NCBI RefSeq assembly: GCF_029256985.1
Contig: NZ_JARIDQ010000075.1
Location: 1-52,609, forward strand
DNA length: 52,609 nucleotides
DNA from: Otariodibacter sp.
GTDB lineage: Bacteria; Pseudomonadota; Gammaproteobacteria; Enterobacterales; Pasteurellaceae
Direction of reading: 5' to 3'
Position 1 is the first letter of the stretch. Each line of letters begins with the position of its first letter. A program made the position numbers and the translations under genes. This document shows, piece after piece, positions 1 through 9,257 of this stretch. The notes under the pieces were generated by a model. It made no database searches and was not told the origin of the DNA. It saw only the letters and a program-made list of their open reading frames with translations.

Positions 1-36
1 GCGCTGATTTTTGTGATTGGGTTGTATTTTTCTTAA
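1..36 (+). CDS. 3' end of a truncated plus-strand gene (hydrophobic C-terminus)
   Basis: The first twelve codons read ALIFVIGLYFS and then TAA at 34-36. The residues are strongly hydrophobic, as in the last helix of an integral membrane protein, and the stop is followed directly by a rho-independent hairpin. The rest of the gene lies outside the window, so the family cannot be named. The reading could also be chance, since only 36 bases are visible. Confidence 0.35.
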   Translation, partial: ALIFVIGLYFS

Positions 37-40
37 AAAT

Positions 41-70
41 AAAGCCAAAGAATTTATCCTTTGGCTTTTT
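41..70. terminator. Bidirectional rho-independent terminator
   Basis: The 10-bp perfect stem AAAGCCAAAG / CTTTGGCTTT (41-50 and 59-68) has an 8-base loop and is flanked by T-runs on both strands. It sits between the ends of the plus-strand gene fragment and ybaB, which converge here. Confidence 0.85.
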
Positions 71-84
71 ACTCATATTGAGAA

Positions 85-414
85 TTAAAATGGCATTTTC
101 ATTCCCGGTGGTAATTGCATTCCTGCTGTTACCGTTGCCATTTTTTCTTTTTGTAATTCTTCTGCACGACGAACTGCATCATTAAATGCTGCAGCGATTA
201 AATCTTCTAGCATTTCTTTGTCGTCTTCCATTAAAGATGGGTCAATTTCAATACGACGGCAATTATGCGCACCATTAATTGTGATTTTAACTAAGCCTGC
301 ACCCGATTCGCCTGTTACTTCAAGTTGTGCGATCTCTTCTTGCATTTTTTGCATACGCTCTTGCATTTGCTGGGCTTGTTTCATTAAACCGCCGATGCCA
401 CCTTTTCCAAACAT
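85..414 (-). CDS. ybaB: YbaB/EbfC family nucleoid-associated protein
   Basis: Encodes 109 residues, the usual size for the YbaB/EbfC family of small dimeric DNA-binding proteins that coat the nucleoid. The N-terminal Gly-rich start is followed by a Met/Gln-rich amphipathic helix ([18 protein letters not shown]), then the family core with the [12 protein letters not shown] strand and the C-terminal helix of the 'tweezer' fold. The C-terminus [11 protein letters not shown] matches the family's typical PPG ending. The ATG at 412-414 has AGGT upstream. In E. coli ybaB lies between dnaX and recR; neither gene is next to it here, and it is cut off from ilvD by a strong terminator. Confidence 0.95.
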   Translation of the reverse strand: MFGKGGIGGLMKQAQQMQERMQKMQEEIAQLEVTGESGAGLVKITINGAHNCRRIEIDPSLMEDDKEMLEDLIAAAFNDAVRRAEELQKEKMATVTAGMQLPPGMKMPF

Positions 415-440
415 GATGTTTTACCTCATTGATTATAAAT

Positions 441-477
441 TTAAAAAACGCTTGGCATTCTACTTAACCAAGCGTTT
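441..477 (-). terminator. Terminator of the ilvGMD transcript
   Basis: A perfect 10-bp stem, AAACGCTTGG / CCAAGCGTTT (446-455 and 468-477), is followed on the minus strand by a run of six T. It lies downstream of ilvD and just upstream of ybaB. The adjacent inverted uptake-sequence pair at 482-527 can form a second hairpin. Confidence 0.8.
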
Positions 478-481
478 AGGT

Positions 482-527
482 GCAAGCGGTGAGATGCGTA
501 AAGTTTTTTGCAAAACTGACCGCTTGC
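482..527. repeat. Inverted pair of DNA-uptake sequences
   Basis: GCAAGCGGT at 482-490 and ACCGCTTGC at 519-527 are each one base from the Apl-type uptake 9-mer and face each other, so the transcript can fold into a hairpin just past the ilvD stop codon. Paired uptake sequences behind genes are a known Pasteurellaceae habit. Confidence 0.75.
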
Positions 528-534
528 TAAATTT

Positions 535-2373
535 TTACAAGATTTTTGTTTTATCTCGTACTGCACCTTTGTCCGCTGATGTTGCAAAATAACCATAGAC
601 TTTGAGTGCAAAAGAGACTTCACGCTGACGGTTTGCAGGCTTCCACCCCTTCTGATCTTGGATTCTTCTCCGCTCTGCTAACTCTTGTTCATCAACCACA
701 AGTTGAATAGAACGATTCGGGATATCAATGGCAATGGTATCGCCATCTTTTACCAAGCCAATTAAACCACCTGCCGCTGCTTCTGGTGAGCAATGCCCAA
801 TAGAAAGCCCTGAAGTACCGCCAGAAAAACGTCCATCAGTCAGTAATGCACAAGCTTTACCTAAGCCCATAGATTTTAAATAACTGGTTGGGTATAACAT
901 TTCTTGCATACCCGGTCCACCTTTAGGTCCTTCGTAACGGATAACAACTACGTGTCCTGCTTTTACTTTTCCACCTAAGATGCCTGATACGGCTTCTTCT
1001 TGGCTTTCAAAAACAATCGCTTTTCCTGTAAATTTAAGAATACTTTCATCTACCCCTGCGGTTTTTACGATACAACCATCAAGAGCAAGATTACCGGAAA
1101 GCATCGCTAAACCACCATCTTGGCTATAAGCAAATTCTTTGCTTCGAATACAACCATTTTGACGATCATCATCAACAGAATCCCAACGACAATCCTGTGA
1201 AAAGGCTTGTGTGGTGCGAATACCTGCTGGTCCTGCTCTAAAGAATTTATGAATTTCTTCATCTTTCGTTAGGGTAATGTCGTATTTAGCAATTTGCTCT
1301 GCAAGACTCATACCTAAAATAGTACGGGCTTGATTATTCAATAAATTAGCACGATCTAATTCGCCTAAAATCGCCATAATTCCGCCTGCTCGATGTACAT
1401 CTTCCATATGGTATTTTTGCGTGTTCGGTGCAACTTTGCTTAAACACGGAACATGACGAGAAAGGCGATCAATATCTTCCATAGTAAAATCGACTTCTGC
1501 TTCTTGAGCTGCTGCTAATAAGTGTAAAACGGTATTAGTCGATCCGCCCATTGCAATATCTAGGCTCATTGCATTATTAAAGGCATCTTTAGTCGCAATT
1601 GAACGAGGTAAGACTGATTCATCATCTTGTTCATAGTAACGGCGACAAATATCTACGATCTGTCTTCCCGCTTGTAAGAATAATTGTTTACGATCTGCGT
1701 GAGTTGCTAAACAAGAGCCATTGCCCGGTAAACTTAACCCAAGTGCTTCGGTTAAGCAATTCATTGAATTTGCAGTAAACATCCCCGAACAAGATCCACA
1801 AGTAGGACAAGCTGAACGTTCAATTTGAGCACTATCCTCATCAGAAACATCCGGATTAGCACTTTGAATCATCGCATCAACCAAATCTAATTTAATAATT
1901 TGATCGGATAACTTTGTTTTACCCGCTTCCATTGGTCCGCCAGACACGAAAATAGTCGGAATATTAAGGCGTAATGCTGCCATTAACATTCCGGGTGTGA
2001 TTTTGTCACAGTTAGAAATACACACCATTGCATCTGCACAATGGGCGTTCACCATATATTCAACAGAGTCCGCTATTAGATCACGAGAAGGTAATGAATA
2101 GAGCATTCCCCCATGCCCCATCGCAATGCCATCATCCACGGCTATCGTATTAAATTCTTTCGCAACTCCGCCTGCTTTTTCAATTTCAGCGGCAACCAGT
2201 TGCCCCATATCTTTTAAATGAACATGTCCTGGTACAAATTGTGTAAATGAATTGACCACCGCAATGATCGGTTTACCGAAATCATTATCTTTCATTCCTG
2301 TCGCACGCCACAAAGCCCGTGCTCCTGCCATATTCCGACCTTGTGTACTGGTCGCTGAACGTAATTTTGGCAT
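535..2373 (-). CDS. ilvD: Dihydroxy-acid dehydratase
   Basis: Encodes 612 residues, close to the 616 of E. coli IlvD. The enzyme converts 2,3-dihydroxy-isovalerate and 2,3-dihydroxy-3-methylvalerate to the 2-oxo acids that precede valine and isoleucine, using an iron-sulfur cluster. Cluster-region cysteines are visible in [12 protein letters not shown] (near residue 118) and [11 protein letters not shown] (near 190), and the C-terminal [14 protein letters not shown] signature is present. The ATG at 2371-2373 follows GGAGAG. It is the last gene of ilvG-ilvM-ilvD, 53 bases after ilvM. ilvE and ilvA, found in the E. coli operon, are not in this window. Confidence 0.98.
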   Translation of the reverse strand: MPKLRSATSTQGRNMAGARALWRATGMKDNDFGKPIIAVVNSFTQFVPGHVHLKDMGQLVAAEIEKAGGVAKEFNTIAVDDGIAMGHGGMLYSLPSRDLIADSVEYMVNAHCADAMVCISNCDKITPGMLMAALRLNIPTIFVSGGPMEAGKTKLSDQIIKLDLVDAMIQSANPDVSDEDSAQIERSACPTCGSCSGMFTANSMNCLTEALGLSLPGNGSCLATHADRKQLFLQAGRQIVDICRRYYEQDDESVLPRSIATKDAFNNAMSLDIAMGGSTNTVLHLLAAAQEAEVDFTMEDIDRLSRHVPCLSKVAPNTQKYHMEDVHRAGGIMAILGELDRANLLNNQARTILGMSLAEQIAKYDITLTKDEEIHKFFRAGPAGIRTTQAFSQDCRWDSVDDDRQNGCIRSKEFAYSQDGGLAMLSGNLALDGCIVKTAGVDESILKFTGKAIVFESQEEAVSGILGGKVKAGHVVVIRYEGPKGGPGMQEMLYPTSYLKSMGLGKACALLTDGRFSGGTSGLSIGHCSPEAAAGGLIGLVKDGDTIAIDIPNRSIQLVVDEQELAERRRIQDQKGWKPANRQREVSFALKVYGYFATSADKGAVRDKTKIL

Positions 2374-2426
2374 AATCTCTCCAACTTTTATAATTATTTT
2401 ATTTGTATCATTTAATGATTAAATGG

Positions 2427-2654
2427 CTATAAATTTTCTTGTACTTTCATCACATCAGGTAGTTTTACTAATTGATGAGTTAAAAGTGCAATATCTCTTG
2501 TGCTTGTTACTTTGATATCAAGATCAATAATATTTTCCGTTGTTTTGCTTTGTAATTCAGTAACTTCAAAACCTCTATGACGAATTACTCGAAGTAGCCT
2601 TTCTAAAGTTTCTGGTCTTCTATTTGCTTGAATAACTAATTGATATGTTTTCAT
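2427..2654 (-). CDS. ilvM: Acetolactate synthase II small (regulatory) subunit
   Basis: A 75-residue single ACT-domain protein beginning MKTYQLVIQANRRPETLERL, the IlvM pattern, with the ACT strand-helix turn RPETLERLLRVIRHRGF. It stabilises and activates the catalytic subunit encoded just upstream. The IlvM type is short and, in E. coli, does not confer valine feedback inhibition, unlike IlvN/IlvH. It lies 2 bases after the ilvG stop codon, so the two are probably translationally coupled. Confidence 0.95.
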   Translation of the reverse strand: MKTYQLVIQANRRPETLERLLRVIRHRGFEVTELQSKTTENIIDLDIKVTSTRDIALLTHQLVKLPDVMKVQENL

Positions 2655-2656
2655 AA

Positions 2657-4315
2657 TTACACTCCAATATCTTCATCGATCATATCTGTATTACAGGCAT
2701 TAGGTGGAACAAGAGGCCACACATTTTCTTCATTAGGAATACAAACATGTAGCAAGTAAGCACCTTCTGCATTTAATAATCGATCAAGCGCGTCAGATAC
2801 TTGATTGGCTTTTTCAATACGTTCACCTTTGATACCAAAAGCAGAAGCAAGTGTAATAAAGTCAGGATTGTCATCAAGAATAGTTTGACTATGGCGACCT
2901 TTAAAAAACAGTGTCTGCCATTGACGAACCATACCTAAACGTTGATTATCAAGTAATACAATTTTGATTGGTAAGTTGCCTCGTTTAATTGATCCAAATT
3001 CTTGAATATTCATCATTAACGAGCCATCACCCGTAATAAGAATGACAGGATCTTGAGGGCGAGCTTTAGCGACCCCGACTGCAGCAGGTAAACCAAATCC
3101 CATTGTGCCTAACCCAGCTGATGTTAAATAATTTTCTGGCGCATAATGTTGCATATGTTGAGCAGACCACATTTGATGTTGCCCCACATCAGTTGTTACA
3201 ACTGCATTATTAGGTTTACGTTGAGAAAGCGTATTAAGTAATGCCCAAGGGTCAATTTCTGTATCTTTACTATTTTCAATATAGCGGAAATCAAAGTCTT
3301 TTTTTAGTTTTTTAATATCTTCACGCCAAGGCTCAATATCAAGTGGTTCACTTAAGTAATTAAAGGCTTCGATCAAATCACCTCGCAAAGCAACATCTGC
3401 TCTACGTAATTTGTTAATCTCTGCAATATCAATATCCGCATGGATCACTTTAGCATTAGGTGCAAAGCTATCTAATTTCCCTGTGACACGATCATCAAAT
3501 CTCGCACCAAAGGCAATCAATAAATCACTTTCTTGTACTGCATAGTTAGCCGCTTTTGTGCCGTGCATACCAAGCATTCCCATATAAAGTGGATTCTCCG
3601 GTGAGATAGTACCCAAGCCTTTTAAGGTAGATACGGATGGTATTTTGGTAATTTCTAAGAAGGATCTCACCGCTTGTACCGCATTTGCCATACCTACACC
3701 ACCACCAACATAAAGTACAGGGCGTTTTGCTTGTTTTAGTAATGCTTTTGCTTGCGCTAAAGCGGTAGGATCTTGCTTAGGATTTGCAATTTTTTCATAA
3801 ACAATTGGCGAGGCTGATGTTGAGGCAAATTGAACATCTTTTGGAACATCAACCAATACAGGACCTGGACGGCCACTTTGTGCAATTTGGAATGCTTTCG
3901 CTAACACTTCAGGTAATTCGTCAATATTTTGCACAATAAAGCTATGTTTTGTACAACCGAGCGATAAACCCAACACATCGATTTCTTGGAAAGCATCTGT
4001 ACCAATAAAGTCACTGGAAACTTGTCCTGTAATTGCCACAATAGGAATAGAATCCAATAAGGCATCTGCCAGTCCTGTAATTAAATTGGTTGCACCCGGT
4101 CCTGATGTTGCGATACAAACGCCAGTTTTACCTGTTGAACGTGCATAACCAATTGCTGCAATCGCTGCCCCTTGCTCATTACGGCACAATAGATGATCCA
4201 ATCCTGAATCATAAATTGCATCATACACTGGCATGATTGCTCCACCTGGATAACCAAATACGGTAGTCACACCGTGAGCTTTTAAACTTTCAGTTAATAA
4301 ATATGAACCATTCAT
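2657..4315 (-). CDS. ilvG: Acetolactate synthase II large (catalytic) subunit
   Basis: Encodes 552 residues, within a few residues of E. coli IlvG. It condenses two pyruvates, or pyruvate with 2-oxobutyrate, in a ThDP- and FAD-dependent reaction. The catalytic glutamate is in [16 protein letters not shown] near residue 47, and the ThDP/Mg2+ motif [11 protein letters not shown] lies near residue 427, followed by the expected N about 27 residues on. The frame is intact, unlike the frameshifted ilvG of E. coli K-12. The ATG at 4313-4315 has AAGGGA ten bases upstream. The 168-base gap to fxsA shows no Ile/Leu/Val-rich leader peptide with a terminator, so attenuation of the E. coli kind is not apparent. 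Confidence 0.97.
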   Translation of the reverse strand: MNGSYLLTESLKAHGVTTVFGYPGGAIMPVYDAIYDSGLDHLLCRNEQGAAIAAIGYARSTGKTGVCIATSGPGATNLITGLADALLDSIPIVAITGQVSSDFIGTDAFQEIDVLGLSLGCTKHSFIVQNIDELPEVLAKAFQIAQSGRPGPVLVDVPKDVQFASTSASPIVYEKIANPKQDPTALAQAKALLKQAKRPVLYVGGGVGMANAVQAVRSFLEITKIPSVSTLKGLGTISPENPLYMGMLGMHGTKAANYAVQESDLLIAFGARFDDRVTGKLDSFAPNAKVIHADIDIAEINKLRRADVALRGDLIEAFNYLSEPLDIEPWREDIKKLKKDFDFRYIENSKDTEIDPWALLNTLSQRKPNNAVVTTDVGQHQMWSAQHMQHYAPENYLTSAGLGTMGFGLPAAVGVAKARPQDPVILITGDGSLMMNIQEFGSIKRGNLPIKIVLLDNQRLGMVRQWQTLFFKGRHSQTILDDNPDFITLASAFGIKGERIEKANQVSDALDRLLNAEGAYLLHVCIPNEENVWPLVPPNACNTDMIDEDIGV

Positions 4316-4483
4316 TGATGTTATGTCCCTTACTTCTGATTTTCTAATTATTATTTGGTAGAAATGTTACTCATAGCATAGTTTGCTATACTTTTAAACT
4401 ATTTGATAAAAATTTATTGTAAAAGCTTGAAATTTATTCAGATGCTACAATTTAATAATACAAGAAAAGGAGAATTGTAAGTT

Positions 4484-4957
4484 ATGCCATTATTTATTTT
4501 TTTATTTGGTCTTTTTTTATACGTTTATATTGAAATTTCGTTAATTGTTGCGGTTGGAGCATCAATTGGAGTATTACCACTTATCTTACTTATGATCGCC
4601 ATTTCAGCAACAGGATTATGGTTAATTAGAATTCGCGGGTTGGTCACTATTTTGAATATTCGAAAAGAAATTGCTCAAGGTAAGATACCAACACAAGCGG
4701 TCATTTCATCGGTATTTTTTGCAATTGCGGGGGTATTGCTTTTAATTCCGGGCTTTTTAAGTGATATTTTAGCTGTCTTGTTATTAATACCTTTTACACG
4801 AATCCTATTTCAAGGATTTATACTTAAACTGTTATCGAATAAATTCAAATTTAGGTATTTTGGGAAGCGTAGTTCTCAAAGCTACTATCAACAAAATGAA
4901 ACAACTTTCGAAGCTGAATTTGAACGTAAAGCAGATGAAGATAAATGGGTGAAATAA
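4484..4957 (+). CDS. fxsA: FxsA family membrane protein
   Basis: Encodes 157 residues, matching the size of FxsA, the small inner-membrane protein whose overproduction relieves exclusion of phage T7 by the F plasmid in E. coli. Hydrophobic segments fill roughly residues 1-20, 25-48 and 73-105, including the family-typical LLIPGFLSDILAVLLLIP. The C-terminal 40 residues are charged and cytoplasmic. AAAGGAG lies upstream of the ATG. One uptake sequence lies inside the gene at 4693. It is transcribed divergently from ilvG and converges on msrA. Confidence 0.93.
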   Translation: MPLFIFLFGLFLYVYIEISLIVAVGASIGVLPLILLMIAISATGLWLIRIRGLVTILNIRKEIAQGKIPTQAVISSVFFAIAGVLLLIPGFLSDILAVLLLIPFTRILFQGFILKLLSNKFKFRYFGKRSSQSYYQQNETTFEAEFERKADEDKWVK

Positions 4958-4985
4958 CACGATTATAAAAGGTATTGTTTGATTG

Positions 4986-5020
4986 AAAAAATGGCATGAA
5001 ATAAAATTCATGCCATTTTT
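4986..5020. terminator. Bidirectional terminator between fxsA and msrA
   Basis: A 13-bp perfect stem, AAAATGGCATGAA / TTCATGCCATTTT (4988-5000 and 5007-5019), has a 6-base loop and an A/T tract on each side. It sits between the ends of two convergent genes. Confidence 0.88.
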
Positions 5021-5021
5021 A

Positions 5022-5528
5022 TTACTGATTATTTAAGATTTCATTCATCAATTGAATATCAATATGGCAATAGCCATTTGGATTTTTATCCAGATAGTCT
5101 TGATGATATTCTTCTGCGGGGAAGTAATGCTCTAGCATTTTATTTTCTACCGCTATAGGCTTGTTGTGGCCTTTTTGTAATTCATCTAAGGCTTGCTTAA
5201 TAATTGGTTGATCTTGTGGATCGATATAATAAATCCCTGTACGATATTGCACACCTTTATCATTCCCTTGCTGATTGATACTTACGGGATCAATCACCTT
5301 AAAATAAAAATCAAGTAATTTAGCTAATCCTATTTTTTCTTCATCGTAAGTTACTTTAACTACTTCTGCATGACCACTATTGTTGCATACATCTTGATAA
5401 GTTGGATTTAAGCTATTTCCATTAGCATAACCTGATTCTGCATCAATCACGCCATTGATACGTTGCATAAAAGCTTCTGTTCCCCAGAAACAGCCACCTG
5501 CTAAATAAATTTCTTTGACATTACTCAT
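5022..5528 (-). CDS. msrA: Peptide methionine-(S)-S-oxide reductase
   Basis: Encodes 168 residues of a stand-alone MsrA. It reduces methionine-S-sulfoxide in oxidised proteins. The catalytic motif GGCFWGTEAFM is near residue 12 from the start chosen, and the EYHQDYLDKNPNGYCH stretch near the C-terminus is the other family signature. I choose the ATG at 5526-5528, because it follows GGAAA at good spacing; the frame can be extended two codons to a TTG that has no such support. The gene has no fused MsrB domain, unlike the MsrAB fusions of some Pasteurellaceae and Neisseria. Confidence 0.96.
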   Translation of the reverse strand: MSNVKEIYLAGGCFWGTEAFMQRINGVIDAESGYANGNSLNPTYQDVCNNSGHAEVVKVTYDEEKIGLAKLLDFYFKVIDPVSINQQGNDKGVQYRTGIYYIDPQDQPIIKQALDELQKGHNKPIAVENKMLEHYFPAEEYHQDYLDKNPNGYCHIDIQLMNEILNNQ

Positions 5529-5564
5529 ATTCAAATTTCCTTTAAATCTCTGTTCTTTTATCTT

Positions 5565-6200
5565 CTATTTTATATGCCTAAATAATATTACTGTGGCTTC
5601 AATAATCCAACCTACGCCCAAAGCAAAAATGATTGTACTAATTCCCACTGTTCCACCAAGAAAGAAACCAAAAACACACACAATCACTTCAATTAAAGTT
5701 CGTACGGTACCGACTTTCCAATTGTATTTCAGACAGAGTCCCACCATCAATCCATCCCTTGGTCCTGCTCCTAGTTGGCAAGAAAGGTAAAAAGTTGTAC
5801 TAATCCCAAACACAACAATCCCGATAATCATAAAGACAATTCTTATCGTTAAAGTATCTGGAATAGGAATATTATCTACTGCCAAATCAACAAATATCGC
5901 AATAATGATAATATTTAAAATAGTACCAACTCCCGGGCGTAATCCTAATGGAATCCACAGCAATAGGACAATAACACTGACTATTCCAATTATTGTGCCA
6001 ATAGAAAGACCTGTTTGTAATGCGATACCTTGTGAAAATACAGTCCAAGGGCTAGATCCTAAATTTGCAAGTACAAGTAGCCCTTCGCCAATACCCATTA
6101 ATGCCATACTAAGACAAATAACAAATACTGCTGACAATTTAACTTGCCATTGATGATCAGCAGCCCATGGCATTTTAGGAATTGGAGATCTTCTACTCAT
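5565..6200 (-). CDS. YczE/YyaS/YitT-like integral membrane protein
   Basis: About 211 residues with five or so hydrophobic helices, the first near residues 22-45 of the longer reading. The segment ANLGSSPWTVFSQGIALQTGLSIGT and GAGPRDGLMVGL are characteristic of the YczE/YitT group of bacterial membrane proteins, whose molecular role is unproven. The ATG at 6198-6200 overlaps the lolC end in the string ATGAGTAG, so translation is probably coupled to lolC. A TTG eight codons upstream keeps the frame open but lies deep in lolC. Confidence 0.8.
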   Translation of the reverse strand: MSRRSPIPKMPWAADHQWQVKLSAVFVICLSMALMGIGEGLLVLANLGSSPWTVFSQGIALQTGLSIGTIIGIVSVIVLLLWIPLGLRPGVGTILNIIIIAIFVDLAVDNIPIPDTLTIRIVFMIIGIVVFGISTTFYLSCQLGAGPRDGLMVGLCLKYNWKVGTVRTLIEVIVCVFGFFLGGTVGISTIIFALGVGWIIEATVILFRHIK

Positions 6201-7365
6201 AACGTAATGCTTCCGCTGGCTCAATTTTTGCTGCTCGATAAGCGGGATAAAGAGTACAAATTAGCGATAACCCTATAGAAATTAATATAATAATAGCAAT
6301 TTGTTGAGGGATAATCTCAGTAGGTAACACCACGCTAGTTGGTAAAATCATTTGTAATACTTGACTCAAATTAGTCACCATTAACACCCCCAATATTCCG
6401 CCTGCTATCGCACCAATTATGCCGACTAATAATCCCTGTAAAATAAAAATTTGTGTAATTTGACGTTTAGTTAAACCTTGAGTTTGCAAAATTGCGATTT
6501 CTCCTTGTTTATCAACCACCATTAAACTAAGAGAAGTAACAATATTTGAGATAGCAACAATAATAATTAAGCTAACTAACAATCCCATCATATTTTTTTC
6601 CATTTTTACCGCCTGGAAAAATTCGCCTTTTTGCTCTCGCCAATCACTTATTTTCCATTTATCTTCTGGAAAATAATTAACAAGTTCAGATACCAAAAAA
6701 GGATCGGTTAAAAATACTCGGCTACCTTGTACATGTGTACTATCAAGATGTAGTAAACGTCCAACATCGCGTAAATTAGCAAATAAAGTATGACTAGCAT
6801 CACTATTACCAAAATAGAAGTCTGAAATTGTAAATAAACGCTGAACAGGGACTCTACCAAAAGGGGTATACTGACTGTTTTCGGTAATCATTAAACGGAT
6901 CTTATCACCAATTTTTAAATTAAGTTGTTCTGCTAATAAGCTACTTACCACAACGTTAAATTCTCCTTCAGGCAATATCTCATTTAGATTACCTATTCTT
7001 ACTAACAAAGGATCATCTTGTGAACTTTCAACACCAATTAATTCTCCCGCATTAATCCCCTGCTGGCTTTGAATTACAACATTAGTTTGATTAATTGCTA
7101 CTACTTTTTGTACAAATTTAGGAAAAACAGTCGGTTGATTTCCATCTTTTTCTAAAGGAGAGATAATTGCATGAGGCAATGTAGATAGAAGATTACGTTT
7201 TTGTGTTCCTTCTAACCCATTCATAACCGATAAAACAATAATTAGTGCCATTACCCCTAGCACAATGCCTAAACTGGCTAAATTAGTAACTAGGCGACCA
7301 AATCGATCGCCACTTTTAGAGCGCCAATAACGAAATGCAATAAATAAAGGGATCTGTAAACTCAT
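6193..7365 (-). CDS. lolC: Lipoprotein-releasing ABC transporter permease LolC
   Basis: Encodes 390 residues against 399 in E. coli LolC. With LolD and LolE it frees mature lipoproteins from the inner membrane and passes them to LolA. It shows the FtsX/MacB-type layout: one helix at about residues 20-45, a large periplasmic domain, and three helices in the last 130 residues. Stretches such as FGRVPVQRLF, KGEFFQAVKMEKNMMGLL and GEIAILQTQGLT match LolC better than LolE, and it ends PAEALRYE as LolC does. lolD and lolE are not next to it. It follows sodC after an uptake-sequence hairpin. Confidence 0.9.
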   Translation of the reverse strand: MSLQIPLFIAFRYWRSKSGDRFGRLVTNLASLGIVLGVMALIIVLSVMNGLEGTQKRNLLSTLPHAIISPLEKDGNQPTVFPKFVQKVVAINQTNVVIQSQQGINAGELIGVESSQDDPLLVRIGNLNEILPEGEFNVVVSSLLAEQLNLKIGDKIRLMITENSQYTPFGRVPVQRLFTISDFYFGNSDASHTLFANLRDVGRLLHLDSTHVQGSRVFLTDPFLVSELVNYFPEDKWKISDWREQKGEFFQAVKMEKNMMGLLVSLIIIVAISNIVTSLSLMVVDKQGEIAILQTQGLTKRQITQIFILQGLLVGIIGAIAGGILGVLMVTNLSQVLQMILPTSVVLPTEIIPQQIAIIILISIGLSLICTLYPAYRAAKIEPAEALRYE

Positions 7366-7381
7366 AATATATTGAAAATAA

Positions 7382-7429
7382 GCAAGCGGTAAGAAAGTTG
7401 TAAAAGATTACCACAATCTGACCGCTTGT
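7382..7429 (-). terminator. Inverted uptake-sequence pair behind sodC
   Basis: GCAAGCGGT (7382-7390) and the exact 9-mer ACCGCTTGT (7421-7429) are inverted and can pair in RNA. The position, directly after sodC and before lolC, fits a terminator or attenuator of the hprA-sodC transcript. The T-tract is modest, so termination may be partial. Confidence 0.55.
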
Positions 7430-7475
7430 TTCAGCTTAATTTAGCTGTTTTAACTAATAACTTTAATTAACTATC

Positions 7476-8015
7476 TTAGTTAATAACACCGCAAGCTATT
7501 CTTGCACCACCACCACCTAAAGGGGCTGGATGATCGGAATGATTATCTCCACCAGCATGGATCATTAACGCATGTCCTTTAATATCATCTAGTTTTTTCA
7601 AACGAGGGGCAAGTACAGGGTAATTTGCATTACCAGCATGATCAACAATAAGCACTGGTAATTCGCCTAGATGTGAATCATCTTGCCATGGAAAACCATG
7701 TTTATTGGTACCATTTGGATCCCAATGTCCACCTGCACCTAATCCTAATACCATTTTGCCATCTTTCTCTTTTGGTTCACAACTAGCATTTTGGTGAATA
7801 TGGAAACCATGTACACCTTCAGTTAGCCCTGTTAAGTTAGGGGTAAAAACTAAACCATAAGGTGATTCAGTTACCGTCACCACGCCAATATCAGTATTAC
7901 CTTTTAGGTCCAATTTTTGTACTTTAACTTCTAATTTATCTGCTGCATTGGCCATTGAAACAGATGCGCCAAACAATGCAGCTAAAGCTACAACCAATGT
8001 AGTTTTGGTTTTCAT
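7476..8015 (-). CDS. sodC: Periplasmic Cu,Zn superoxide dismutase
   Basis: Encodes 179 residues with a signal peptide of about 24 ([20 protein letters not shown]...ANA, then ADK). The metal ligands of bacterial SodC are present: HGFHIH for copper, the disulfide cysteine in NASCEP, GGHWDP and NKHG, the zinc-loop H-x-G-E region DDSHLGELP, and [11 protein letters not shown], with the second cysteine in RIACGVIN. It converts periplasmic superoxide to peroxide and oxygen, a protection against phagocytes in pathogenic relatives. GGAGAT precedes the ATG, and it starts 11 bases after hprA ends, so the two form an operon. Confidence 0.97.
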   Translation of the reverse strand: MKTKTTLVVALAALFGASVSMANAADKLEVKVQKLDLKGNTDIGVVTVTESPYGLVFTPNLTGLTEGVHGFHIHQNASCEPKEKDGKMVLGLGAGGHWDPNGTNKHGFPWQDDSHLGELPVLIVDHAGNANYPVLAPRLKKLDDIKGHALMIHAGGDNHSDHPAPLGGGGARIACGVIN

Positions 8016-8026
8016 ATTGCTATCTC

Positions 8027-8974
8027 CTATTTTCCAGTTGCAATAAATTCTTCAATATTCTGTGCTACTTTTTTGACTAAAATCGTTACTGCAGAATCAC
8101 TTGCCCACGCAATATGTGGTGTAATAAGCAAGTTTGGTAAGTGTTTTGCTGCTTCCATTAATGGATTGCCTAGTTCAGGAGGCTCTTTAACTAACACATC
8201 TAAAGCAGCTCCTGCAATCTTTTTATTTTCTAATGCTGATACTAGTGCAGTTTCATCAACCAAAGGGCCACGCCCTGTATTAATTAAATAAGCGGTGGGC
8301 TTCATTAGAGCAAGTGTTTGCTCATTAATTAAATTCTGCGTAGTTTCTGTTAATGGACAATGTAAGGTAACAATATCTGCTTGCTTTAATACTTCTTCAA
8401 ATGGAGTATACCCGTCACGGACTGAACTTGCACCCCTATGCTCTGCATATAACACACGCATGCCTAAAAGCTCTGCCAAGCGACCTACTTCCGTACCTAA
8501 ATTGCCTTTTCCAAAAATACCAAGCGTTGAACCTCGAATATCAGTAATTGGATAATCTGTATAGCAAAATTGTCCACATGTAGCCCAACGATCAGAAGTC
8601 ACTTGATCTCGATGATAGCCTATCAAGCTATGTTTTAATGCAAATATCATACCGAGTACATGCTCAGGGACAGTGACACTTGAATAACCAGCAACATTTT
8701 TTACTACAATACCCAATTCTTTGGCTGCAACTAAATCAACATTATTTGTACCTGTTGCAGTAATAGCAATTAATTTTAATTTAGGCAATTTAACCATTAA
8801 TTCTCGATCAAATAATACTTTACTTGTTATAACAATATCTGCATCTTTTACTCGATCATAGGTTTCTTTAGCAGAAGTACGATCATACTCAATCCAGTTA
8901 TGTAGAACACTAGGGCGGGGGATCTGATGAGTTGCAGGTAAGCCTGTTCTATCTAAGAAAACAATATTAAGCAT
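8027..8974 (-). CDS. hprA: D-2-hydroxyacid dehydrogenase, glycerate/hydroxypyruvate reductase type
   Basis: About 315 residues of the D-isomer 2-hydroxyacid dehydrogenase family. The NAD-binding loop is GIFGKGNLG (near residue 148) and the catalytic signatures are [26 protein letters not shown] (catalytic Arg) and ITPHIAWAS (catalytic His). Resemblance is closest to HprA-type glycerate dehydrogenases, but substrate in this family is hard to read from sequence. I choose the ATG at 8972-8974, which has GGAG five bases upstream, rather than a TTG five codons earlier. It heads the hprA-sodC operon, with a good sigma-70 promoter 35 bases upstream. Confidence 0.88.
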   Translation of the reverse strand: MLNIVFLDRTGLPATHQIPRPSVLHNWIEYDRTSAKETYDRVKDADIVITSKVLFDRELMVKLPKLKLIAITATGTNNVDLVAAKELGIVVKNVAGYSSVTVPEHVLGMIFALKHSLIGYHRDQVTSDRWATCGQFCYTDYPITDIRGSTLGIFGKGNLGTEVGRLAELLGMRVLYAEHRGASSVRDGYTPFEEVLKQADIVTLHCPLTETTQNLINEQTLALMKPTAYLINTGRGPLVDETALVSALENKKIAGAALDVLVKEPPELGNPLMEAAKHLPNLLITPHIAWASDSAVTILVKKVAQNIEEFIATGK

Positions 8975-9009
8975 AATTACTCCTAACAATTTTAATGCCT
9001 GTTTTCTTC

Positions 9010-9038
9010 ACTATACAACAAGCAATTGTTTTTTACAA
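9010..9038 (-). promoter_or_regulatory. Predicted sigma-70 promoter of hprA-sodC
   Basis: On the minus strand TTGTAA (9033-9038) is 17 bases from TATAGT (9010-9015), and the hprA ATG lies 35 bases further on. The insertion sequence begins 145 bases upstream of the -35 box, so it does not interrupt this promoter. Confidence 0.6.
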
Positions 9039-9174
9039 AAATATTATAACGTTATTAATAGTAATAGTAGAAGTATATAATTAGTTTAATGTAATAAAAA
9101 TAGAAGTGGGTTTACACTAGATTATTGGTAAAGATTATAGGTAGGAGATAGCATAAACTGCTGTATTAGATTAG

Positions 9175-9182
9175 TAATTTTT
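9175..9182. repeat. Target-site duplication, left copy
   Basis: TAATTTTT directly abuts the left inverted repeat and recurs as TAATTTTT at 10246-10253 directly after the right one. An 8-bp duplication marks a single insertion event that has not decayed. Confidence 0.85.
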
Positions 9183-9206
9183 GGTGTAATGGACAAAATT
9201 CAGGCT
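9183..9206 (+). repeat. Left terminal inverted repeat of the IS
   Basis: The 24 bases are the exact reverse complement of 10222-10245. Confidence 0.93.
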
Positions 9207-9257
9207 GTAACACCTCTTAAAGCTATATACTATCTGTATTTGCGTGGATTGAAAGTG

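Noticed and set aside
218-592. Plus-strand frame opposite ybaB and ilvD, and similar long antisense frames across the window
   Set aside because: They run across well-conserved genes on the other strand, have no ribosome binding site of note and no recognisable motif, as expected for chance open frames in AT-rich coding DNA.
4316-4483. Leader peptide and attenuator for ilvG
   Set aside because: A short ATG frame is present but has no run of branched-chain codons, and no terminator-antiterminator pair was found.
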